In this document: positions 8,918 through 20,232 of the stretch, piece by piece | How positions within the stretch are numbered: the first letter of the stretch is position 1 | Layout of the letters: every line of letters starts with the position of its first letter | Assembly: GCA_030424595.1 (NCBI GenBank) | Contig: JAUHWG010000034.1 | Location: 1 to 64,000, forward strand | Reading direction: 5' to 3' | DNA: 64,000 nt | Origin: Polyangia bacterium | GTDB lineage: Bacteria > Myxococcota_A > Polyangia > Nannocystales > Nannocystaceae | Position numbers and translations under genes: made by a program | The notes under the pieces: generated by a model | Databases searched by the model: none | What the model saw: only the letters and a program-made list of their open reading frames with translations | Told to the model about the DNA's origin: nothing

Positions 8918-9583
8918 TGCGCTCCTCCTAGCACGGCAGAGGTCGCGCGAGAACCGGGCATGAGCCCCGCTGAGAGCCGCGCCGGGGGGTTCTGAGCGTC
9001 GTTTAGGCGGCGCCTGCGACGACTGTGACTAAAGTCCCGCGCGACCTGACGTCGATCACAAAGCCATCATCGATCGTCGTCGACCGTCGTCGACCGTCGC
9101 CATCACAGCCCTTCCCGAACGACGATCCCATCGTCATGGTGCGGGACTTTCACGGGGTCTCACGCCCATCGCAGGAAGGACGCATTCTCTTCGCGAACTC
9201 AGCGGGTCGGGCAAATTCGCCCGCGTCGAAGCCTGATGTAGATAGCTCGATCAGCTCGCGGAGAACGAAGGGCCCCATAGGAGTAGGAGCCGTTGTTCCC
9301 GGGCCGAGGCGAACGTCCCTCCTGCTCCAGCGGTTCAATTGGCCGGTCCTCTTCGCCTCGGTACAGCGTCTTGTCGCGGCCGAGGGGGCCAACGAGCACC
9401 ACAGCCTCTACAAGGGTCCCGGGTCCTGTGCATGCGACGGCCCTCTCGGCTCTCCCGACACGCCGCCCAACAGATCGTCGGGCAGGGTTAGGGTGAGAGC
9501 CGAGAGGGCCGTCGTGTGCGCGGACGTTCGCCGCGCTGTCCAGGGTCTTCCACGGGATGCCGCGGGACCCTTGGGGGCGAAGG
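8918..9583. other. Gene-free stretch with hairpins and a repeat relic
   Basis: No reading frame here looks like a protein. The stretch 9025-9153 is bounded by AAAGTCCCGC and its complement GCGGGACTTT, matching the tips of the palindromic repeat family, but the interior differs. A perfect 19-bp inverted repeat lies at 9436-9454 and 9495-9513. A block at about 9361-9400 (GGTACAGCG, then GGCCGAGGGGGCCAACG) resembles the core of the palindromic family. Confidence 0.6.
9436..9513. repeat. Perfect 19-bp inverted repeat (hairpin)
   Basis: GACGGCCCTCTCGGCTCTC at 9436-9454 is matched exactly by its reverse complement at 9495-9513 across a 40-nt loop. The stem shares the CCCTCTCGGCTC core of the palindromic repeat family. 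It lies downstream of the minus-strand DNA-binding protein gene and could terminate or protect its transcript. Confidence 0.7.
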
Positions 9584-10111
9584 CTAGCCCTTGACCAGGC
9601 TGTAGCGGGTGCCGCGGGCCTTGCCCTCCCAGGTGATGGTACCGGCGTTGATCAGGCGGGCGAGGGAGGCGCGGGCCTGGAGCGGGGTACCACCGACGGA
9701 GGCGCGAAGCTCCTCTGCGGACATCGGCTTGCCAAAGCCCTTGATCGCGGCGAGGACGGACTCATCATAGCGCGCGCGGCCCGTGGCGGTGCGGGTCTCG
9801 ACATCGGCGGACTTGGCGGGCTTGGCGGCCTTGGCCTTCGGAGCCTGAGCCTTGCGACCGCGGGACTTGGGGGCGGCCTTGGGGGCTTTGGCGGCCTTGG
9901 GGGCGGCCTTGCTGACCGGGGCAGGGGCACCGCCGGCTGCGGCGATCAGGTCACCGATGGTGAGGCCCTTGAGCAATGGACCCAGCTCCCCAGAGGTGAG
10001 CTTTCCAAGCTCGGAGAGCGTCATCTGCGGGTTCGCACGGATCTGAGCGATGAGGACATCGCGCTCAGCGTTGGCGACAGCGCTTCGGAATGTATTCTCG
10101 AACCTCGACAT
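9584..10111 (-). CDS. Histone H1-like / winged-helix DNA-binding protein
   Basis: Small basic protein of 175 aa, probably nucleoid-associated. Residues 1-55 form a helical N-terminal part (FENTFRSAVANAERDVL, then MTLSELGKLTSGELG). Residues 60-102 are an Ala/Lys/Pro-rich linker with repeated APKAAK-type blocks like histone H1 tails. Residues 108-175 look like a winged helix: RYDESVLAAIKGFGKPMS, then AEELRASVGG, a second helix, and a wing ending GTRYSLVKG. No catalytic motif is present. The start is supported by TTGACT, a 17-bp spacer and CAGATT ending 6 nt before ATG, inside an AT-rich patch that stands out locally. DNA binding is inferred from composition and fold-like pattern; the exact family is not recognised. 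Confidence 0.75.
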   Translation of the reverse strand: MSRFENTFRSAVANAERDVLIAQIRANPQMTLSELGKLTSGELGPLLKGLTIGDLIAAAGGAPAPVSKAAPKAAKAPKAAPKSRGRKAQAPKAKAAKPAKSADVETRTATGRARYDESVLAAIKGFGKPMSAEELRASVGGTPLQARASLARLINAGTITWEGKARGTRYSLVKG

Positions 10112-10117
10112 GACGGC

Positions 10118-10146
10118 AATCTGCCTAAACGAATCTCAATAGTCAA
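10118..10146 (-). promoter_or_regulatory. Promoter of the H1-like gene
   Basis: On the minus strand TTGACT (10146-10141) is followed by a 17-bp spacer and CAGATT (10123-10118), which ends 6 nt before the ATG. The surrounding 10112-10190 is the most AT-rich stretch in this part of the window. Confidence 0.45.
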
Positions 10147-11394
10147 TACCATATTGCTAGGATATTTAAGTGCCATCGACAAATAGGGCTCGAGCGGCGG
10201 TCGGCGACGGAGGAGCTGCCGCCGACCGCCGCTCGGGCTCCGCGGATCGTAGACACGGGGAGGAGAAGGGGGTGAGTTCAACGCCGCAGAGCCGGAGACC
10301 GGGCAGGTCGACGGCACATTCTCCCCGCGGGCCCACCCCCGTCGCGGAGGTTTCGGGCGCCCCGTGGTGAAAGTCTCGTGCGCTCGCAGAGCCGTCGTCG
10401 GCCGAGCTCGAGGAGGTTGTGGCGAAAGAATTGTGTGCTCCCGCGCGGCAATCGTCGGCTCTCACGGTCGTGGCGAAGAGGCGCTCCAAGGGGCTTGTAT
10501 TCCACAATTGGGCAATTTCGAGGGTGACGAGGCCTCGCGATCCGGGCTGTGGCGGTGCTGCCCGGAGAGGGCTCATCGCAGGGGGCTCATCGCAGGGGCG
10601 TAGTCTCGTGGAGGCGTCCTCAGGCGGTCGCAGGGGGAGAGGATTGCCTCCTCGGGTCGTTTGCGCAGACTCGGGAGATAGTCCTCGTCTGCGCCCTCTC
10701 GCGCAGGAGCGGGGTGCCGGGAAACGTCTCGATCACCTGCCCTCGTCGCCCCGCAGCTCCGGCAGAGCCGGCCGTAGATCCGGCAGAAGATCCGGGAGTA
10801 GAGCCCGGAAGAGCAGCGTTCGGTCAAAGCCGAGAGGACCGACAAATGCGGTGTGAGGGCGCAGTGGAGCGTCGCCTGGTCGCCAGCGAAGATTACCGCG
10901 TGAGACTCGTGACGGCTCTCGCTACCGGGTTCGAGTCTCTGGGTGGTCGCGTCGGGACGTCCGCGCCCTACGTCGACCACGGGCTCGAGCCTCGGCGTAC
11001 TCGCAGTCCGCGGCGAAGGTCCCGAGGGCGCTCGCGCTCGCATCTGCGCTCGCGAGCCCGCTCGTATGCCGCTCGCTTGTCTGCTCGCTTGTCTGCTCGC
11101 GTGTCTGCTCGCGTGTCTGCTCGCGAGCCCGCTCGTATGTCTGCTCGCGTGTCTGCTCGCGTGTCTGCTCGCATGTCTGCTCGCAGGTTCGCTCGCATTT
11201 CCGCTCGCATTTCCGCTCACGTCCTCTGGGGCTCGGCTCCGACGAGTCCTGCAGGCTGCCGCCGCATCGCCCTTGTCAGCCTCGAGCCTCGCGCAGGCTC
11301 GGTGTGAGCGTCGCCCTCGTCCCTCGCGTCGCGGGGAGGGGGCAATGTCGCCGTGGGGCACCGAGCACGGGAGCGCGGCCCTCCTCCGCGGACA
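10147..11394. other. Repeat-relic region without genes
   Basis: About 1.2 kb with no convincing gene. It contains two partial direct copies of the palindromic family arm (GTGGTGAAAGTC at about 10366 and GTGGCGAAAG at about 10421, the latter followed by GCGCGGCAATCGTCGGCTCTC). A piece of the opposite arm lies at about 10806-10855 (GTCAAAGCCGAGAGGACCGAC), and the 12-bp tandem array is at 11040-11222. Long Arg/Ala/Ser-rich frames on both strands come from these repeats. Confidence 0.65.
11040..11222. repeat. 12-bp tandem repeat array, about 15 degenerate units
   Basis: Units of the type GTCTGCTCGCGT recur with a 12-bp period and point differences. Because the period is a multiple of three, long Ser-Ala-Arg-Val or Ala-Cys-Leu-Leu frames appear on both strands without being genes. 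Confidence 0.85.
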
Positions 11395-11429
11395 CAAGAA
11401 AGAGGCCACCGCGTCGCCGCGATGGCCTC
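11395..11429 (-). terminator. Rho-independent terminator after ahcY
   Basis: On the minus strand the stem GAGGCCA...TGGCCTC with an inner CGCG/CGCG pairing (11429-11402) is followed at once by TTTCTT. It lies about 50 nt beyond the ahcY stop codon. Confidence 0.7.
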
Positions 11430-11444
11430 GTCTGCTCGAATCGC

Positions 11445-11470
11445 CGGCGACGGTCGATCGACCGTCGCCG
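11445..11470. repeat. Perfect 26-bp palindrome after ahcY
   Basis: A fully self-complementary 26-mer (CGGCGACGGTCGA and its complement with no loop) sits 10 nt beyond the ahcY stop and just before the terminator hairpin. It could be a protein-binding palindrome or an RNA 3' stabiliser. Confidence 0.7.
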
Positions 11471-11480
11471 CGAGCCGCCG

Positions 11481-12812
<1,332 letters not shown>

Positions 12813-12880
12813 GGTGTGGGTAGTCCCCTCTTGGCCATTGCTGGCGGTTGTTCAGGTGAGGTCGAGGTGCGGCGCGGGTC

Positions 12881-13330
12881 TCAGCTCGCGTCGCGGTAGA
12901 CGGGCGTCCAGCCGCTGCTGTCCTTGAAGAGGCGGACGCAGCGGATCTGTCGCTCATCGGTGAGGAAGAAGCGGTGGTAGAGGCCGGCGGGGACGACCAG
13001 GAGGTCGCCCGCCTCGACCTCGGCGCGCAGCCAACGATCGTCGGCGGAGCGGAGGTCAAAGACGCCGGAGCCGGCGAGGACAAAGCGGACCTCGTCGTCG
13101 GTGTGGAGGTGCTCGTCCTTGAACTTGTCGCAGAGCTGGTCGAGACCGGGGGTCTCGGGCATCAGCTGGATGATGTCCTGGGTGACGTAGCCGCGCGCGG
13201 CCATCAGCCGGTCCATCGCCGGTTGATAGTTCTCGGGGTCGACCTCGAGGCGCTCATGGAGGACGCCGATGCGGGCGAGCTCGTCGTCGTTGACCGTGGA
13301 TTCGGGGCTCTCGAGCCAGGATAGCTTCAT
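12881..13330 (-). CDS. mtnD: Acireductone dioxygenase
   Basis: Cupin of 149 aa in the methionine salvage pathway. It oxidises the acireductone from methylthioribose to the 2-keto acid of methionine plus formate (Fe form) or to an off-pathway product (Ni form). Metal ligands are visible in EHLHTDDEVRF: His74, His76 and Glu80, with the fourth ligand His119 in GLYHRFF. The length is slightly short but complete. The gene starts 12 bp after the mtnB stop, so the two are translationally close, and ahcY follows. mtnA, mtnK and mtnC are not in the window; they would be needed elsewhere for a full pathway. Confidence 0.95.
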   Translation of the reverse strand: MKLSWLESPESTVNDDELARIGVLHERLEVDPENYQPAMDRLMAARGYVTQDIIQLMPETPGLDQLCDKFKDEHLHTDDEVRFVLAGSGVFDLRSADDRWLRAEVEAGDLLVVPAGLYHRFFLTDERQIRCVRLFKDSSGWTPVYRDAS

Positions 13331-13342
13331 CGGGTCGTCTCC

Positions 13343-14053
13343 TCAGTCCAGCGCGGAGGTGGGGGTAGGGCGATCGTCGGAGTTTTGGGGGGTGGAGTCG
13401 GGGCCGGAGATCGGCAGCCCCATTCGGTGCGACTCGACGAGCGCGCGGAAGAGGTAGTCGTAACACTCCGCCTGGGTCTTGGCCTTGATCCAATCGTCGC
13501 CCCATACGTAGACCCCGTGGCCGGCGACGAGGACCGCGTCGACGTCGGGGTAGGCGTCGATCGCCGCGCTCAGGCTCTCGCTGAGCTGGGCCTCGCGGGC
13601 GGTGTTGGCGATGATCGGCACCCTCAGGGTGTCAAAGCAACCCGTGCCCCGCAGGCCTTTTTGCATCTCGACGCCCTGGCAGCGCAATTCACCGGGGCTG
13701 CCGTCAGGGCTGAAGAGGCGGGCCGCGAGGAGCGCCCAGATCGAGTGGCTGTGGATCACCGCCCCTGCGCCGCGCTGGCGGTAGGCGTTGAAGAAGAGCG
13801 GCTGGCACTCGCTGACCTTGAGGGCCGGGTCTCTCGGGGCGCGCAGGATCGTCGCGCCGTCGCGGACATCATCGCTCAGGAGGTAGATATCCTCCGGCTT
13901 CATCCGCTCTTTTTGGACGCCCGAGGGGGCGATGTAGATCCCCTCCGGGGCGCGGATCGAGATCCCGCCGCCGGTGCCGCTCACCCAGCCGAGGCCGTAG
14001 AAGAGCCGGCACAGCTCGCAGATGAGATCGGGGATGGGGGTCGCGTCGGTCAT
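13343..14053 (-). CDS. mtnB: Methylthioribulose-1-phosphate dehydratase
   Basis: Class II aldolase/adducin-fold enzyme of 236 aa that dehydrates methylthioribulose 1-phosphate in methionine salvage; cytoplasmic and zinc dependent. The signature LCRLFYGLGWVSGTGGGIS near residues 12-30 is closer to the eukaryotic APIP type than to many bacterial MtnB. It is followed by PSGVQKERM, the zinc pair in VIHSHS, and HGVYVWG with a further His. I place the start at ATG 14053 (MTDATPIPDL) because family homology begins there; an upstream in-frame codon at 14161 would add a low-complexity leader. It heads the mtnB-mtnD-ahcY operon. Confidence 0.92.
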   Translation of the reverse strand: MTDATPIPDLICELCRLFYGLGWVSGTGGGISIRAPEGIYIAPSGVQKERMKPEDIYLLSDDVRDGATILRAPRDPALKVSECQPLFFNAYRQRGAGAVIHSHSIWALLAARLFSPDGSPGELRCQGVEMQKGLRGTGCFDTLRVPIIANTAREAQLSESLSAAIDAYPDVDAVLVAGHGVYVWGDDWIKAKTQAECYDYLFRALVESHRMGLPISGPDSTPQNSDDRPTPTSALD

Positions 14054-14219
14054 CGCCAATTCGCCAGCTCTTCGGCCAGGTCGCGGCCCGATCGCAAAAA
14101 TCGCGGGTGCGTGAATTGCGGCGGGCGCCGGGAGCATACACGGGGTCCCCCAAGGGGGCACCCGCGGCTGGAGTGTGGAAGCTCGCGGAGCACGGGCGCC
14201 TAGGGCTCTCGCCGACGGC

Positions 14220-15425
14220 TCAGCGCCGCCGGCGGACGCTCAGGAGGAGGAGCGATACGAGGGCGAGGCCGGCCGCTGGACGGGGATCCTCCAGGCTGCA
14301 CGCGCAGGTGGCGGTGTCGTCCTGGCCGCCGCTCGAGGTGGCGCTGGTCGGTCCGGTCGACGTCAGGCCGTCAGAGCCGGGGCCGTCGGTCGTGCCGCTC
14401 GCGGAGCCCGAGCTCGTCTCCGCCCCCGTGGTGCCCGTGGTCTCGCACTCCGGATCGATGACAAAGGAGCCGTCGCACTCGCCTCCGGTGCCGCTCGGCT
14501 CCTTGAGGACGATGATCGTGTAGTTCGCGTAGGCGGTCGCGGTCCGATCCATCGGGTCGGTGATGTCGACCCTGATCATGACGCTCTCGCCGATGGTCTC
14601 GGGCGGCGGCTGAAAGTCGATGAGCGAGCTCTCGCCGGTGACCGGCTCGTCCTCGAGGAAGGGGACCCAGGCCTGCTCATCCTGGGCGGTGAACGACCAG
14701 TAGGCGGTGAGGGTGGAGCCGTCGGTCGCCGAGTGGCAGACGTCGAGGGACACGGGCTCGTCGGCGTAGGTCGAGTCGTCGTTGTTCTCGATCGCGAGCG
14801 CCGGCGGTGACGCGGCCGGATCGTCGCTGTCGACGACCTTGACGACGCCGGTGCGGAAGGACCAGATGCTCGGCTGTGGCTCCCAGGTGTAGCCCTCGAT
14901 CACGTAGCCGCCCGGCTCGAGATCGGTGGTGTCCCAGAGGACCGGCTTGGCGGCCTCTTCGAAGGTGATGATCCGCCGCTCGTCGTCCTCGGTGATCCGA
15001 TGCCAGCAGCCGGCCCACTCGGCGCTGGTCTCAAAGACATCCTCCGGCGTGACGATGTCGGGGTTGACGAGCTCCTTGGCGATGGCCGCGGCGACGTCGG
15101 CGTCAGTGATCCAATTGGGCAGCGACTCCTGCGGGGTGTGGTCGCGGCAAAAGCCGAAGAATTGGTGGGTGCGCCCGTCGTCGACCTCGTGCCAGGTCGA
15201 CATGTCCTCGGGGTCGTAGTCCGGCCGAAGATCCTCGTAGGGGATCGTGTAATTGAAGGATAGGACCGGGTCGACGCTCCGGTTGACGATGGTCATGCAC
15301 GGCGGCGGTGGATCGTCGAAGAGGACCGGCGTTCGCGGGTGGAGGCCGTCTCCGGCCAGCGCGATCGAGGGCCCGAGGACGAGGGTCGCGAGGACCAGCC
15401 AGCGGAGTCCGCGGAGTCGGTGCAT
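14220..15425 (-). CDS. Exported protein with MYXO-CTERM-like tail
   Basis: Predicted secreted, surface-anchored protein of 401 aa. It has a signal peptide (LRWLVLATLVLGPSIALA) and a region of about 300 residues with scattered Cys and Trp. Within that region are Ig-like strands rich in Asp (for example SLDVCHSATDGSTLTAYWSF) and a cadherin/PKD-like stretch. A Ser/Thr/Gly linker then leads to the C-terminal CACSLEDPRPAAGLALV helix and a final RRRR. The last 30 residues fit the three-part MYXO-CTERM sorting signal (Cys, hydrophobic helix, basic end), recognised by a rhombosortase-like protease in this phylum. A TACATT box ends 6 nt before ATG. The function of the main domain is unknown. Confidence 0.85.
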   Translation of the reverse strand: MHRLRGLRWLVLATLVLGPSIALAGDGLHPRTPVLFDDPPPPCMTIVNRSVDPVLSFNYTIPYEDLRPDYDPEDMSTWHEVDDGRTHQFFGFCRDHTPQESLPNWITDADVAAAIAKELVNPDIVTPEDVFETSAEWAGCWHRITEDDERRIITFEEAAKPVLWDTTDLEPGGYVIEGYTWEPQPSIWSFRTGVVKVVDSDDPAASPPALAIENNDDSTYADEPVSLDVCHSATDGSTLTAYWSFTAQDEQAWVPFLEDEPVTGESSLIDFQPPPETIGESVMIRVDITDPMDRTATAYANYTIIVLKEPSGTGGECDGSFVIDPECETTGTTGAETSSGSASGTTDGPGSDGLTSTGPTSATSSGGQDDTATCACSLEDPRPAAGLALVSLLLLSVRRRR

Positions 15426-15431
15426 CGTCAG

Positions 15432-15437
15432 AATGTA
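15432..15437 (-). promoter_or_regulatory. -10 box TACATT, leaderless spacing
   Basis: On the minus strand TACATT is separated from the ATG at 15425 by exactly CTGACG (6 nt). Confidence 0.5.
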
Positions 15438-15493
15438 GCGGACATCAGCGCGGACGTCTGTGGCGCAGCCCGCGGACGCGTGCGACGTCCCGC

Positions 15494-17764
<2,271 letters not shown>

Positions 17765-18010
17765 GACGAGGGCGACCAGGAGAGCCGTGAGCGCGGCTCT
17801 CTCAGCCCCTGGGGTCGTCGGCGCTGGTCTTGCGGGGGTCAGGAGATCTCTCGGTCGTCGATGGGCCCGACATCCTACGTGTGGCGCCCGCCTCTGTCAT
17901 CGCGGAGCTCCGGGGCCCAGAGACCCTCCATTCGCGGAGTCTACGGCGAGCGCGGATGGCCCCAGGAGGGGGATCGTCGTCGCCGCGGGTGGCCCGGTCG
18001 GGGGCGGTCC
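17765..18010. other. Intergenic, no feature recognised
   Basis: The frame of the sulfatase gene stays open upstream to about 17900, but no ATG, GTG or TTG start is visible in it. No hairpin or clear promoter is seen. Confidence 0.4.
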
Positions 18011-18196
18011 TCAGCCCGGCTCGGGCGCGGGTTCGAGGGGGCGAAAGAGCGGGCAGCGGAGCACCGGCAGCGGCGGGTACTTGGCCATCCGCGGATCCCG
18101 ATCGTGCTCAGCGCAGCGCCAGAAGACCGAGCCGCGGCCGCTCTTGATCGAGCGGCCGGAGGCGCAGCGGCGGCACAGACCCGGGTTAGTCGTCAC
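18011..18196 (-). CDS. Small four-Cys zinc-ribbon-like protein
   Basis: Protein of 61 aa with four cysteines spaced C8-x2-C11-x16-C28-x19-C48, consistent with one bound zinc. The core IKSGRGSVFWRC, then DPRMAKYPPLPVLRCP, is the kind of short conserved protein I associate with myxobacterial genomes; the function is unknown. It starts with GTG, and the start overlaps the stop of the preceding membrane-protein gene (GTGACGACTAA), so translation is probably coupled. It is the last gene of the run coaD, membrane protein, small Cys protein. Confidence 0.7.
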   Translation of the reverse strand: MTTNPGLCRRCASGRSIKSGRGSVFWRCAEHDRDPRMAKYPPLPVLRCPLFRPLEPAPEPG

Positions 18197-18800
18197 GCGC
18201 GGCTCCGATCGCCAGGCGGCCGGCGTCGGCGACCGGCGGCAGGATCAGCTGCTCGTGGTGGGCGAGGAGGGCGAGCTCGTCGACGAGGCGGGCCGCGAGC
18301 TGGACCCTCCCCTGGGCGATCCCGCGGCGGACGATCGACGAGCCGACGATCAGGCCGACGCCCCAAAAGAGCAGCGAGGCCGCGCCCGCCGTCTTGAAGA
18401 AGAAGAGCCCGGCGAGGCCGCTGACGACGAAGACGAGGAGGGCGCGGCGCATCGCGTCGGTCGCCGAGCCGGCCCCCTGGGCGACCTCGTCGGCGACCCG
18501 GAGCTCGAACTCCCCGTCGACGACCTTGACGCTAAAGTTGTTCGCGCCGAGGTGGAGGTGGGTGAAGATCCGGCGCAGCGAGGGTTTGAGCTGGGCCTCG
18601 TCGAGGACCGTGCGGCCGCGGAGGACCATCGCGTGGTCGAGCGGGTCGCGGATCGCCAGGCCGCCGATGAAGCCCTTGCGGAAGAGATCGAGGCTGAGCT
18701 CGTCGGCCGCCAGGCCCGCCTCCTCGGCGGCGCTGAGCTGGAGGTTGTGCTCGTCGCCTCGCCAGCCGCCGTCATTGTCGGGGATCGGGGGGTCGCCCAT
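18186..18800 (-). CDS. Two-helix membrane protein, unknown function
   Basis: Protein of 204 aa. An acidic N-terminus is followed by a soluble part with HLGANNFSVKVVDGEFELRV, a short strand-rich motif. Two adjacent transmembrane helices come next (ALLVFVVSGLAGLFFF and ASLLFWGVGLIVGSSIV), and then an amphipathic C-terminal helix rich in Leu and His. I start it at ATG 18800 because that codon lies 4 bp after the coaD stop; a longer frame upstream would overlap coaD. Its stop overlaps the next small gene. The family is not recognised. Confidence 0.75.
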   Translation of the reverse strand: MGDPPIPDNDGGWRGDEHNLQLSAAEEAGLAADELSLDLFRKGFIGGLAIRDPLDHAMVLRGRTVLDEAQLKPSLRRIFTHLHLGANNFSVKVVDGEFELRVADEVAQGAGSATDAMRRALLVFVVSGLAGLFFFKTAGAASLLFWGVGLIVGSSIVRRGIAQGRVQLAARLVDELALLAHHEQLILPPVADAGRLAIGAARDD

Positions 18801-18804
18801 GGTC

Positions 18805-19341
18805 CTAGGCCTCTCTGCCCTCGGCGGCGTAGCGGCTGTGCATCGCCTCGGCGACCGGCCCCGGGACGTAGCGCTCGAAGTCTCCGCCGTGGGAGGCGAT
18901 CTCGCGGACCAGCGACGACGAGACGTACATATGCTCGGGCCGCGGGATGAGGAAGATGGTCTCGATCTCGGGGGCGAGGTCGCGGTTGGCCTGGGCCATC
19001 CGGAACTCGGGCTCAAAGTCGCCGATCGCCCGCAGGCCGCGGACCATCGCCTTGGCGCCGACCTCGCGGCAGAAGTCGACGACGAGGCCGTCGAAGGCGG
19101 CGGCGCGGACTCCGGGGAGATGACCGATGCTGGCCTCGATCAGCGCGCAGCGGCGCTCGACCGAGAAATAGCCGTGTTTGGTCGGGTGCCGGCCGATCGC
19201 GATGATCACCTCGTCGAAGAGGCTCGAGGCCCGCTCGACGATCTCTAGGTGGCCGCGGGTGATCGGGTCAAAGGAGCCGGGGTAGACGGCGATCTGGGGG
19301 CCGGAGGGGGCCCTCGCCGGAGGGGTCTTCTCGCGCTGCAC
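18805..19341 (-). CDS. coaD: Phosphopantetheine adenylyltransferase
   Basis: Cytoplasmic enzyme of 178 aa catalysing the fourth step of coenzyme A synthesis, transfer of AMP from ATP to 4'-phosphopantetheine. The nucleotidyltransferase signature is complete: AVYPGSFDPITRGH with the TxGH motif at 28-31, VRGLRAIGDFEPEFRMA, and YVSSSLVREIASHGG near the end. About 15 residues precede the usual N-terminus, as expected from the GTG start at 19341. That GTG follows a TATACT box by 6 nt, and the -10 overlaps that of the divergent lipoprotein gene. It is first in a run of three minus-strand genes. Confidence 0.96.
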   Translation of the reverse strand: MQREKTPPARAPSGPQIAVYPGSFDPITRGHLEIVERASSLFDEVIIAIGRHPTKHGYFSVERRCALIEASIGHLPGVRAAAFDGLVVDFCREVGAKAMVRGLRAIGDFEPEFRMAQANRDLAPEIETIFLIPRPEHMYVSSSLVREIASHGGDFERYVPGPVAEAMHSRYAAEGREA

Positions 19342-19347
19342 CTCGCG

Positions 19348-19355
19348 AGTATAAT
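19348..19355. promoter_or_regulatory. Overlapping bidirectional -10 elements
   Basis: The 8 bp AGTATAAT contain TATAAT on the plus strand (19350-19355), 7 nt before ATG 19363. They also contain TATACT on the minus strand (19353-19348), 6 nt before GTG 19341. One symmetric core could fire both divergent genes as leaderless mRNAs. Confidence 0.6.
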
Positions 19356-19362
19356 CCCCGCC

Positions 19363-20232
19363 ATGCGCCGACCTGAACTGTGGTGCCTCGGCCTCGGCCT
19401 GAGCTTGGGCATCGCGCTCGCAATCCCCGCCTGTGGCGGTTCAACGCCGGAGGCGACCAAGATCGAGGAGGCGCCGGCCCCTGTGGTGGTCGCGCCGGAG
19501 CGTCCGCAGGCCAAAAACCCCGCCAGCCCCTTCCGCCAGCCGTCGAAGGATCCGCCGCCGCCCCGCTCCGAGCCCCAGGTCAGCGATGAGCGGCTGGCAG
19601 AGATCCTCGCCGAGGCTGAGACCCTCGTCGCCAACGGCGACCGCAACGGGGCGACGATCGTCCTGCGCCAGTGCGCCAACAGGGTGCCCGCGAGCCCCCG
19701 CTGTGAGGGGGCGCTCGGCCAGCTCCTCGTCGGCATCGCCCTGCGTCGGGCGGAGTGCCGCTACTACCTCGCGGAGGCGGCGCGCGTCGACGACCCGAAG
19801 GCGGACGCGGCCTTCTACCGTGAGCTGGGCGACGCGCTGATGAGCCAGAGCCTCTACGAGGACGCCGCGACCGCCTACCAGCGGCGGATCGATCGCGGCG
19901 CCGCGGATGCTGAGGACTTCGGCCTCTTGGCGACCGCTCTCCAGGGGGTCGCCGACCGCCAAGAGGACGCGGCTGACGCCCTCAAGAAGGCGTTCTCCCT
20001 CGACCCGACCAAGGTCGAGTACCTCCACGACGAGGCGGTGCTGCGGGGACAGGTGCCGGGACAGGCCAAGCAGGCCGCGGCGCTCCTCCGCGAATTCCTG
20101 GTCCGCGCGACCGATGCGGACGACGCTCGGGTGATGAAGCTCGAGGCCCGGATCGTCGAGCTCGAGGCGGTCGCGTCGATGCAGGAGGACTCCGCAGCCA
20201 AGGGGGCAGGATCCCCCGCATCACCGACCTGA
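19363..20232 (+). CDS. TPR lipoprotein
   Basis: Predicted lipoprotein of 289 aa. The signal peptide ends in IPACGG, then comes a Pro-rich linker to about residue 75. The rest is a helical domain with TPR-like repeats (AEAETLVANGDRNGATIVL, FYRELGDALMSQSLYEDAA, ATALQGVADRQEDAADALKK). Such proteins usually scaffold envelope complexes; the partner is unknown. ATG 19363 is chosen over an upstream in-frame start because it has TATAAT 7 nt before it and begins directly with the signal peptide. It is divergent from coaD. Confidence 0.82.
   Translation: MRRPELWCLGLGLSLGIALAIPACGGSTPEATKIEEAPAPVVVAPERPQAKNPASPFRQPSKDPPPPRSEPQVSDERLAEILAEAETLVANGDRNGATIVLRQCANRVPASPRCEGALGQLLVGIALRRAECRYYLAEAARVDDPKADAAFYRELGDALMSQSLYEDAATAYQRRIDRGAADAEDFGLLATALQGVADRQEDAADALKKAFSLDPTKVEYLHDEAVLRGQVPGQAKQAAALLREFLVRATDADDARVMKLEARIVELEAVASMQEDSAAKGAGSPASPT

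Noticed and set aside
10147..10175. Sigma-54 promoter (TGGCAC) upstream of the H1-like gene
   Set aside because: The -12 TTGC element is missing at the required distance.
11040..11222. CRISPR array
   Set aside because: The unit is only 12 bp and there are no spacers of constant length or cas genes.
10549..11307. Ser-Ala-Arg-Val repeat protein (252 codons) and its partners on other frames
   Set aside because: Created by the 12-bp tandem repeat, which keeps several frames open; no start signal or fold.
12813..12880. SAH riboswitch before ahcY
   Set aside because: The 68-bp gap after mtnD is short and I could not find the pseudoknot-forming core of the known SAH element.
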